Below, in pieces: positions 1 through 6,387 of a stretch of DNA of 64,000 bases; within the stretch, counting starts at the first letter, position 1; each line of letters opens with the position of its first letter. The DNA comes from Lepagella muris. Its GTDB lineage: Bacteria; Bacteroidota; Bacteroidia; Bacteroidales; Muribaculaceae. Position numbers and translations under genes: made by a program. The notes under the pieces are model-generated. The model ran no database searches. It had not been told where the DNA came from and saw only the letters and a list, made by a program, of their open reading frames with translations. The stretch lies in assembly GCF_004793975.1 (NCBI RefSeq), contig NZ_SRYB01000002.1, positions 186,001 to 250,000 of the forward strand, in the 5' to 3' direction.

Positions 1-414
1 ATCCACATCACCAAGTGTGATTTCGGAATCATAACTGGCAACTTCTTCTACAGAACGGTCAAGCCATCTCTTCGATGATTCTGCACAGCTTTTCTTTGCG
101 TTCTCGGCATAGATTCCCATCCATGAACAGAACGGCATTCTGGCTTTATGAGACTTATCTTTTATGCCTGCAATACGGTTGGTAAGGTCAAGTATCATTT
201 CTTCCTTGATGGCATTGGCCTGCGCAAGGGTGTTGGCGTTCATGATCTTTGACGACATGTCTGTCTCAGGCACAAGATACAGCTTGAGAAAGTTGTACGT
301 TCGCTTCCCATTATGGTATATATCCAAATATAATGAGCGGTTGCCGTTTTTCAACACCTGCTCGCGGAGCCTTATTGGTTCCTTCATTACTACTTGTTTC
401 TTCGGTCTGCCCAT
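1..414 (-). CDS. Tyrosine recombinase (integrase), N-terminal part, cut by window edge
   Basis: An open frame on the minus strand starts at an ATG at 412-414 and runs off the left edge, giving 138 codons. The encoded start (MGRPKKQVVMKEPIRLREQ) and the following NGNRSLYLDIYHNGKRTYNF segment are the Arm DNA-binding beta-strand region typical of Bacteroidota phage-type integrases. It closely parallels the N-terminus of the complete integrase at 421-1551 (NGNQSIYLDIYTDRKRRYEF), so the two are tandem paralogues. The catalytic domain lies outside the window. The start is 6 bp downstream of the stop of the other integrase, so the pair is probably co-transcribed. Paired integrases are common on Bacteroidales integrative elements. 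The assignment to the family is firm; activity cannot be judged. Confidence 0.85.
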   Translation of the reverse strand, partial: MGRPKKQVVMKEPIRLREQVLKNGNRSLYLDIYHNGKRTYNFLKLYLVPETDMSSKIMNANTLAQANAIKEEMILDLTNRIAGIKDKSHKARMPFCSWMGIYAENAKKSCAESSKRWLDRSVEEVASYDSEITLGDVD

Positions 415-420
415 TGTCTT

Positions 421-1551
421 TTAATCGAATAGTTTGTCAATCATGTAAACCGCATCCACTTTCTTCTTGTCGATAATTTTAGCATATACTTGGGTCGTTT
501 CTACATCCGAGTGTCCCAACAACTGGCTTGTGGTATAAAGATCCGCACCCATTGTAAGTGTCATCGTCGCAAAAGCGTGGCGGCTCACGTGGTAGGACAC
601 CCGTTTGGTAATGCCGGCCTTTGATGTCCATGTCTTCAGCACATGGTCACAATCACTCAATGTGGGGACGTCGAAGACGGAATCGTCTGTATTTCCTTTT
701 TCTTCCGGCATGAATTTCTGTGCCTGTTGACTCAAGGGTAGGTAGATGACCTTCCCGGTCTTTTGCTGGCGCAGTTCCAGATGGACTTTACCATTTTCTT
801 CGATTACGTCTTTCCAGCGTAATCCTTTGACATCACTGTAACGCAGTCCACAAAAACACGAAAACAAAAACGCGGTCTTTACTCTTGGGCTTCTACATGG
901 AGTATTGATGAGCGTCTGTACTTCTTCGATGGTGAGATACTCACGCTTTCTACATTCTCCTTGTATAGATGCCCAGTCAAATGAAAGCAGCGGATTGTCA
1001 CCAAGGATTTCCAAGTCCACGGCATAATTAAGAGCGGCACGTATGTATCCACAGTAACCGGCTATTGTTTTTTTCGCCAATGGCTTTTTCGTTGTTCTTG
1101 CCTTGCGTGTTTCCAAATATTCTATGAATCCCTGCAAGAAATCCTTGTCAACCTCGTAGAGCTTTATACGAGGATTGTGAGCCTTCAGGCAAACCGACAC
1201 GGCGTGTACATGGTCAACAAGGGAATTGCGTCCTTTTTTTCTTCCAAATTCAGCATATTCATTGAGCCAGTCGATAAGCGGCATTTTGGCTTTGTCCGAG
1301 AGAACCGCCATTGGCTTCTTGTTGGTGATGTCAAGAATACGCTGTGCTTTGATGGCATTGGCGGCTTTGAGCGTATTGGCATTTCTCTCCTTTGCCTCCT
1401 GCGATATTTCAGGGACGAGGAAGAGCTTGAGAAATTCATACCTCCGTTTACGGTCGGTATAAATATCCAAATAGATAGACTGGTTACCGTCCTTAAGCTG
1501 CTTGAAGCGGATGCGGACAGGTACCGATTCGGACTTTTTTGTTCTTGCCAT
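421..1551 (-). CDS. Tyrosine recombinase / phage-type integrase
   Basis: A complete 376-residue integrase that would cut and rejoin DNA at attachment sites. The N-terminal 90 or so residues form the Arm-binding domain, a SAM-like core-binding domain follows (about 95-200), and the catalytic domain occupies the rest. Catalytic residues are visible: the first Arg in CGLRYSDV, the HxxR box in YHVSRHAFAT, the LGHSDVETT box, and the nucleophilic Tyr in TQVYAKI near the C-terminus. The length is normal for the family. It lies directly upstream of a second, truncated integrase in the same orientation, and a TAnnTTTG promoter element precedes it. Which element it mobilises is not shown: no flanking tRNA or clear attachment repeat was found nearby. 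Confidence 0.93.
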   Translation of the reverse strand: MARTKKSESVPVRIRFKQLKDGNQSIYLDIYTDRKRRYEFLKLFLVPEISQEAKERNANTLKAANAIKAQRILDITNKKPMAVLSDKAKMPLIDWLNEYAEFGRKKGRNSLVDHVHAVSVCLKAHNPRIKLYEVDKDFLQGFIEYLETRKARTTKKPLAKKTIAGYCGYIRAALNYAVDLEILGDNPLLSFDWASIQGECRKREYLTIEEVQTLINTPCRSPRVKTAFLFSCFCGLRYSDVKGLRWKDVIEENGKVHLELRQQKTGKVIYLPLSQQAQKFMPEEKGNTDDSVFDVPTLSDCDHVLKTWTSKAGITKRVSYHVSRHAFATMTLTMGADLYTTSQLLGHSDVETTQVYAKIIDKKKVDAVYMIDKLFD

Positions 1552-1576
1552 TAATTGTCAATGCTTTATTCGTGTG

Positions 1577-1584
1577 CAAAGGTA
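1577..1584 (-). promoter_or_regulatory. Bacteroidota -7 promoter element for the integrase pair
   Basis: On the minus strand the sequence reads TACCTTTG, an exact TAnnTTTG match, 26 bases upstream of the integrase start codon. CAAA words on the plus strand (TTTG on the minus) occur further upstream but not at ideal spacing. Confidence 0.6.
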
Positions 1585-1753
1585 TAAAAAATAGCCCAAA
1601 ATGACTAACAAAAAAGTAACATAATTGACCGAAATAACAAAAAATAACCATCCCGTCTTTAGAAATAAAGCAAAATCAGACATCCGCAAACCATTGTAAA
1701 TAAAGGCTTTTATTCATACTTGCTTATAAATCCTCGCTCACAAATTCACCTTT

Positions 1754-2230
1754 TCACTTTACTTCCCATACTTTGAGACGGATGGTGTTATCGGAGAATC
1801 CGGAAGGACGGCAGATGTATATCCCTTCGTTGAGCCATGAATATTGTCCGTCGGATGATGCCTCGAATACGGGCGATGTGAAGAAGTATCTGTCGGTGGC
1901 TATGCCGATGTTTCTGACAAGAATGTATTCTCCGTCATCCGTCTGTATGCAGTATATGGCTTCCAGATTATTGCGCTTATGGGTATTGTCGTAAAGCTGA
2001 TAGTCGGCACCGCCCGGTATTACGGTACCCTTGATTTGCGGACCTGAGAATGTGCCTCCGGTAATAGGGATGATTGTGCGGTTCCCTTTTCCGGTATCGC
2101 CAACTTGGAGCGGACTTCCGATATTGACAGAGAGCTCCATGATGAATTGCATTTTCGGAGTATCGTCGATCTCCGAGGCTCTTGCAGCGATACATGCAAG
2201 CAAAAGGATTGTAGAAATGATCAGTCTCAT
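1754..2230 (-). CDS. Secreted DUF3237 (UPF0311) family protein
   Basis: A 158-residue protein with a cleavable signal peptide (MRLIISTILLLACIAARAS). The mature part matches the DUF3237 pattern: a GTFSGPQIKGTVIPGGADYQ core, then an IQTDDGEYILVRNIG segment and a tail ending in KVWEV. Family members are single-domain beta-barrel proteins of unknown biochemical function, so only the family is named. It is probably periplasmic. It stands alone between the integrase promoter region and a small HTH operon, in the same orientation as both. It is a likely accessory gene in view of its integrase neighbour. Confidence 0.8.
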   Translation of the reverse strand: MRLIISTILLLACIAARASEIDDTPKMQFIMELSVNIGSPLQVGDTGKGNRTIIPITGGTFSGPQIKGTVIPGGADYQLYDNTHKRNNLEAIYCIQTDDGEYILVRNIGIATDRYFFTSPVFEASSDGQYSWLNEGIYICRPSGFSDNTIRLKVWEVK

Positions 2231-2281
2231 TTGATAAATGGTTAATAAGAGGTTAGGTCAAAGTCTTCTGTGGTAAGAATC

Positions 2282-2452
2282 TCAACATTCATATTCACTC
2301 AATAATTCATTTACATTGCGAGTTTTAATGGTCCCTTCTTGAATTTTCTTAACCTGACGAAATGCTTTTAGTACAGTTTCAAATTCAACTGGTAGCAGAA
2401 TGTCATAATCAACTATTTGATGATTATTTGTGTGCATATACTTATTAGTCAT
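2282..2452 (-). CDS. Small 56-residue protein downstream of HTH regulator
   Basis: A short open frame starts at ATG 2450-2452, 6 bp after the stop of the HTH gene, and ends with TGA at 2282-2284. The product begins MTNKYMHTNNHQIVDYDI and ends LLSEYEC. It is not recognised. Tight spacing to the HTH gene and the shared orientation suggest it is the third member of a micro-operon. It could be a small toxin-antitoxin accessory or a decayed partner. Confidence rests on context and sensible amino-acid composition only. Confidence 0.45.
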   Translation of the reverse strand: MTNKYMHTNNHQIVDYDILLPVEFETVLKAFRQVKKIQEGTIKTRNVNELLSEYEC

Positions 2453-2458
2453 TAAATA

Positions 2459-2725
2459 TTAGCGAGGAACAACAATTAAGTTTTCTCCAAGGAAAGATTG
2501 AATCATAGCAATTGTCTTTAATGTGAAGTTTTGTGTGCCTCCCAGCCATTTGGAAACTTCAGCATCACTTTTCCCAAGACCATTTGCAAGATCATGTTGG
2601 GTCATGCCTTTCTTTTTTAGAATGGCAGCTATACGGTCTGACACATCAAATGCCAACCGAGAATGCTCTATGCTTTCAGGCGACAGCCGTGAAATACTTC
2701 TTTGTAAAACCGGATTATGTATCAT
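2459..2725 (-). CDS. XRE-family helix-turn-helix regulator (antitoxin-like)
   Basis: An 88-residue protein with one HTH_3 domain at about residues 28-80: the helices fall in IAAILKKKGMTQHDLANGLG and KSDAEVSKWLGGTQNFTL. The size and the single HTH resemble HigA-type antitoxins and small phage repressors. Its ATG overlaps the TGA of the upstream 41-residue gene (ATGA), a sign of translational coupling, and a 56-residue gene follows 6 bp later. It probably binds its own promoter region around 2848-2890. Whether it neutralises a toxin is not shown, because neither neighbour is a recognised toxin. Confidence 0.8.
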   Translation of the reverse strand: MIHNPVLQRSISRLSPESIEHSRLAFDVSDRIAAILKKKGMTQHDLANGLGKSDAEVSKWLGGTQNFTLKTIAMIQSFLGENLIVVPR

Positions 2726-2847
2726 TCTAAATTTGCTTCAAATCGTTCCAAAAATATTTGGAACTCTGGAATGCTCTTTGAAGTGAATTGGATAGAATAG
2801 ATTGCACAGACATCTGATTCATCAAAAAGATTGACTTTGGCTTCCAT
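2722..2847 (-). CDS. Small 41-residue protein coupled to HTH regulator
   Basis: The frame opens at ATG 2845-2847 (MEAKVNLFDESDVCAIYSIQ) and stops at TGA 2722-2724, overlapping the HTH gene start by the ATGA arrangement. Overlap of this type is strong evidence that the small frame is translated. The product is mixed alpha/beta in character (ends EFQIFLERFEANLE) and is not recognised. It could be a toxin-like or accessory peptide of a three-gene module. The 252 bases upstream (2848-3099) hold only AT-rich promoter-like sequence. Confidence 0.55.
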   Translation of the reverse strand: MEAKVNLFDESDVCAIYSIQFTSKSIPEFQIFLERFEANLE

Positions 2848-3099
2848 AAAATTACGTATATATAACTCTTATACAAAAGTACGAATAACGTACCGAGTAT
2901 AACTTGTGGGTTGGGTTAATTTTTAAGTTAAACTCTTTGTCGTTTAAACGTAGTTACGATACGAATTGTTGTGTGGCTCAAATGATTAATTTTGAACTTA
3001 TAAGAATTGATTTTTTCGAAATATCCCTCAATTGTCTTATCATGATTTAGTAATCATACAAATACCATACTGTCAACTGGACTCGTCACCCCTCCATCG

Positions 3100-3876
3100 T
3101 TATTCGATTTTCCGTCCTGTTTTGTCGATGTAATACCATCCATCGCTTTCCCAATAATGATATTCCCCTCCTGATCCAGGTACCTCCTTGATCTCTCCGT
3201 AATCCGCAACCTTTGCCTTTCCATTCTCAAATGGGAAAGCGCATTTGAAACGGGGTGTTATCACGGTTCTGCCACTTTCATCTGCGTAACCTATTCTGCC
3301 GTTCTCATCAATGATACGTTGCATCCCATCCTCCACATAATCATCACCATTATCAAACTGATATGCAGGATAAGTTTTGCGCTGTCTCTCATCATAGTCA
3401 GAAATTCTAAACACTACGGGTAATACCAGACGAGTATCAACAGGTGTATCATCATATTTACCCGGTAAAAACCGTGGAAAGCCCGATACCAACCTTAATG
3501 CCTCAGCATCAAGAGTCGGATCCTTCCCCCGGACAATTCTTATGGAGTCAACTTCCCCCGTTTTACTGACCAAAAAGCTGACTACCACACGCCCTTGAAT
3601 TTTATTGTCATACGCCTCTTTGGGATATTTCAAGTTGTCATGGATATATCGCAACATTGCTGATGGTCCGCCCGGAAATTCAGGTGTGGACTCATGTTCT
3701 ACAAAAGCATCGCTATTTTCATCAGAGGCAGCTTCTGAGGCAATCTCGCTTACAGATATGTTCTGTGTCATATCCTCTCTTTGCGATCCCACTGCGACCC
3801 TATAAGTCTTTGAACAGGCACATATCGAAAGTGCAAGTATTGCAAACAATATATTCCGTAATCGTAGCATAACCAT
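3100..3876 (-). CDS. Lipoprotein with TonB C-terminal domain and WG-type repeat
   Basis: A 258-residue protein with a lipoprotein signal (ILFAILALSICAC, lipobox Cys near residue 21). Residues about 65-160 form a TonB_C domain: PEFPGGPSAMLRYIHDNLKY, KIQGRVVVSFLVSKTGEVDS and a final LVLPVVFRI strand. The last 70 residues carry a WG/KWG-like repeat (IDENGRIGYADESGRTVITP, then WYYIDKTGRK). Classical TonB is anchored by an N-terminal transmembrane helix and a proline-rich linker; here there is a lipid anchor and no linker. The protein therefore is probably not a conventional energy transducer. It may act as an envelope binding or scaffold protein. It is monocistronic, with no coupled neighbour. 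Confidence 0.75.
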   Translation of the reverse strand: MVMLRLRNILFAILALSICACSKTYRVAVGSQREDMTQNISVSEIASEAASDENSDAFVEHESTPEFPGGPSAMLRYIHDNLKYPKEAYDNKIQGRVVVSFLVSKTGEVDSIRIVRGKDPTLDAEALRLVSGFPRFLPGKYDDTPVDTRLVLPVVFRISDYDERQRKTYPAYQFDNGDDYVEDGMQRIIDENGRIGYADESGRTVITPRFKCAFPFENGKAKVADYGEIKEVPGSGGEYHYWESDGWYYIDKTGRKIE

Positions 3877-3959
3877 AACTATTTTTCGTTAGAACGCATA
3901 AATATAGTCAGTAGTTATCTCTGAATTGTAAATTTTAGTAATACTTTTTTAATTTGGTT

Positions 3960-4022
3960 GCCTGTTTCGCCTGTTTCGCCTGTTTCACCTGTTTCACCTG
4001 TTTCACTTGTTTCAGTTGTATC
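3960..4022 (+). repeat. Tandem 9-bp repeat array (GCCTGTTTC type)
   Basis: Six to seven head-to-tail 9-mers: GCCTGTTTC three times, ACCTGTTTC twice, then diverged units ACTTGTTTC and AGTTGTATC. It lies in the intergenic region before the RNA and reverse transcriptase genes. No coding frame explains it. A similar short-period array precedes the second RNA copy. Confidence 0.85.
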
Positions 4023-4050
4023 ACACCGATACAACCGATACAACTGAAAC
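4009..4050. repeat. Perfect 14-bp inverted repeat
   Basis: GTTTCAGTTGTATC at 4009-4022 is the exact reverse complement of 4037-4050, with a 14-base spacer. The left arm is the diverged end of the 9-mer array. It could fold as a hairpin or be a protein-binding palindrome. There is no T-run, so a terminator role is weak. Confidence 0.75.
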
Positions 4051-4137
4051 GCACCGATACATCCTGAATCAGCCGTGTAGTTCATAAAAAACAATCAATA
4101 CCATTGAAAATTGAAAAATACTTTGTAACTTTACGAC

Positions 4138-4216
4138 GCAATCCTATAAGCAGAAGCCCGATAAAGTCGCTACGGGTATAAAACCATGCGGCTGAAGGGT
4201 CTGTGGGCGGGATTGC
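4138..4216 (+). ncRNA. Structured RNA, copy A (unnamed family), before the reverse transcriptase
   Basis: About 79 nt closed by a 7-bp stem (GCAATCC 4138-4144 with GGATTGC 4210-4216). The interior, including AAGCAGAAGCCCGATAAAGT and GAAGGGTCTGTGGG, is almost identical to 27367-27445. There the closing stem is GCAAACC/GGTTTGC, so one T-A pair has become A-T: a compensatory change. The upstream context CTTTGTAAyTTTACnACGCAA is also conserved, with TTTG 12 nt before the stem in both copies, as expected for a -7 element near the start of transcription. The class is not recognised. It may be a small RNA, a leader element, or an RNA partner of the reverse transcriptase. Confidence 0.65.
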
Positions 4217-4357
4217 AGACATATTAAATACTCAACCATCATTGGCGATTTTGATAGAAATTGCAGTATTAAAGGAGTAGAAGTCATAGACCTCAAAATC
4301 CCAATAGATAATTAAAAGTTGAAATAATTGACTTAACACCAGTTTATTATAGAGATA

Positions 4358-6319
4358 ATGGCAAGTATTCTTTCTTTAGATCATGAAGCAGCGTTTGACT
4401 ACTTCATGGAATCGGAACATTATAATAATTTTGAGTTGCCGGAGTATTATTGCTTTGATAATATTCTGAAATATATACGTGAGCAAATAGGTAGGACTCC
4501 ATATCTTGATTGTCTTTCCGAAGTGTGTCCGGAAGATTTGCCTAATGTGAATATGGATTTATTGTTAAATAAGGATGGTCGTTATGCAGTGCGCCCATTA
4601 ACTTTGGCAAATCCATACTTGTATTATTTCTTGGTTAGGGAATTATGTTCAGAGGATGGATGGAAATTAACCAAGGATTGTTTTAAAAAATATAAGGTAT
4701 CTCATATATCCTCTTGTGCATTGCCACAATTTAAGGAGCCGGATAAAAAAGAAGCATTTCATAATTCGAATACCATTTTGAATTGGTGGAATACTGTGGA
4801 GCAAAGGTCACTGGAACTTTCGCTTGAATATCGTTATATGTTTGTGACGGATATAACAAATTGCTATGGTTCAATAAATCCACAGTCTATTGATTGGGCA
4901 CTTACATTCAAAGGAACCAAATATGAGAACGAAGACTATTTGCCAGTGGCTAAAAATATACGCATGTATCTTGGTGCTCTTCAAAATGGCAGGAATATAG
5001 GTATTCCTCAAGGAAGCTATATTTTTGATTTCGTGGCAGAGATTATACTTGGATATGCTGATTTGCTTCTTTCCGAGGCTCTTGAAAAGGAAGGAATCAC
5101 TGATGGCTATGAAATTATCCGCTATCGAGATGATTATCGTGTATTTTGCAATGACAATGACAGGCTGGAGAGAATTTCATATACATTGCAACATGTGCTT
5201 GAAAAGTTAAATCTTCGTCTTAACAGTAGCAAGACTCATATTTCAAATTCAATCATTACAGATTCCATAAAATCAGATAAATTATACTATATAGAGAATA
5301 CCCCAATCTTTAACAAGAAGGGATGCGATTTTGATGGATTGCAAAAACATCTGTTATATATACTGCTGTTTGGACGTAAATTCCCTAACGGAGGACAATT
5401 GCGTACAATGCTGTCTGATATTGATAAGCGCATAGAACGGCTGTTAAGACCGAAAAATAAAGAAAATACTTCAAAAGAAACTAAAGAAACCAAAGTTTGT
5501 TTCGGATTGACAGATGCCAATTCTAAGAATGAAAAAGGTTCAATCAAAAAAGAATTGACAGATTCTGATATTGAAGCAATGGATGATTTATTCAATGACA
5601 GCGACTGGGAAGATGTAGATATTGAGACCGAAGCAGTTGATAGTTCATTTGAATCTGAAGGATTGACGAATGTCGATTTTGATAAAGTGGAGGCTTTAAT
5701 CCCAAAAAACGAAACAGAAGATTTTGGTTTATCGGATTCTGATTTTGAAGCAATAGAAGCAACCATTAATTCCGAAACAAAAGATTTAGAGTTGTCAGAT
5801 ACAGACTTAGAAGGAGTAGAAGGCACTATTAAAAAAGGCACTATTAAAAGGAGAGTTTTAGGTGAATCATTATTGCGAAAGCATAATAGAAAGATTGTTG
5901 AGAATATCACAGCGATGTCAGCTATTTGTGTTCAAATAGCTATTGAGAACGTAAGTTGTGTTCATTATGCACTAAGGGTGATGAGCCGTATGGTCAACTC
6001 AATTGAGGACTCCGAAGAGAAATGGTCAATCTTTGATAAGGCATGTGCAAAACTTGTGTCAAGACCAAACTCAGACTATGATAAAATATGGCTACAAAAT
6101 ATAACATATCAGCGAGACAAAGCCGATGGTAAATGCCCGTATGATGTACGTTTATGTCAACTTGCAAGTGGATCAGATGTTAAGCTATGGGACAACTCTT
6201 GGCTAAAACCTTTGTATACAGAAAAACTTCCTATGAAATCTATATGTGACAAGGATCTTCTTGTCAAAATAACTCCGGTAATCACTTTCCGTGAAACCAG
6301 AGCATACTACAATATGTAA
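4358..6319 (+). CDS. Reverse transcriptase (Abi/defence-like) with acidic repeat insert
   Basis: A 653-residue reverse transcriptase. Polymerase motifs are visible in order: FVTDITNCYGSI (motif A-type Asp near residue 165), GIPQGSYIFDFVAEI (around 214-228), and the catalytic YRDD box at 256-259 followed by a LNLRLNSSKT motif. Residues about 370-505 are an acidic insert with 21-22-residue repeats (ELTDSDIEAMDD, GLTNVDFDKVEA, GLSDSDFEAIEA, ELSDTDLEGVEG). A C-terminal domain of about 140 residues follows. No group II intron maturase, endonuclease or integrase domain is seen, so it resembles stand-alone Abi/UG defence reverse transcriptases rather than retroelements. The exact group is unknown. 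A structured RNA lies about 140 bp upstream, and DUF1848 and helicase genes follow in the same direction. Confidence 0.88.
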   Translation: MASILSLDHEAAFDYFMESEHYNNFELPEYYCFDNILKYIREQIGRTPYLDCLSEVCPEDLPNVNMDLLLNKDGRYAVRPLTLANPYLYYFLVRELCSEDGWKLTKDCFKKYKVSHISSCALPQFKEPDKKEAFHNSNTILNWWNTVEQRSLELSLEYRYMFVTDITNCYGSINPQSIDWALTFKGTKYENEDYLPVAKNIRMYLGALQNGRNIGIPQGSYIFDFVAEIILGYADLLLSEALEKEGITDGYEIIRYRDDYRVFCNDNDRLERISYTLQHVLEKLNLRLNSSKTHISNSIITDSIKSDKLYYIENTPIFNKKGCDFDGLQKHLLYILLFGRKFPNGGQLRTMLSDIDKRIERLLRPKNKENTSKETKETKVCFGLTDANSKNEKGSIKKELTDSDIEAMDDLFNDSDWEDVDIETEAVDSSFESEGLTNVDFDKVEALIPKNETEDFGLSDSDFEAIEATINSETKDLELSDTDLEGVEGTIKKGTIKRRVLGESLLRKHNRKIVENITAMSAICVQIAIENVSCVHYALRVMSRMVNSIEDSEEKWSIFDKACAKLVSRPNSDYDKIWLQNITYQRDKADGKCPYDVRLCQLASGSDVKLWDNSWLKPLYTEKLPMKSICDKDLLVKITPVITFRETRAYYNM

Positions 6320-6344
6320 ATCTCCTATTTTTTGATAGGAGATT
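6319..6344 (+). terminator. Hairpin after the reverse transcriptase gene
   Basis: AATCTCCTA (6319-6327) pairs perfectly with TAGGAGATT (6336-6344) around a loop of TTTTTTGA. It begins at the stop codon. There is no T-run after the stem, so it may be an RNA stabiliser or weak attenuator between the reverse transcriptase and DUF1848 genes rather than a full terminator. Confidence 0.5.
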
Positions 6345-6387
6345 ATAACTTAGAGATTAAATTGAAAGAATAGATTCAAATTGTATT

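Noticed and set aside
3960..4050. Possible CRISPR array
   Set aside because: Units are 9 bp with no unique spacers, and no cas gene set is present; the DUF2779 gene is Cas4-like only in fold. The same holds for 27151-27220.
5287..5910. Serine-rich open frame opposite the acidic repeats of the reverse transcriptase
   Set aside because: Complementary reading of Asp/Glu/Ser repeats gives Ser/Phe-rich low-complexity sequence; there is no sign of a real gene.
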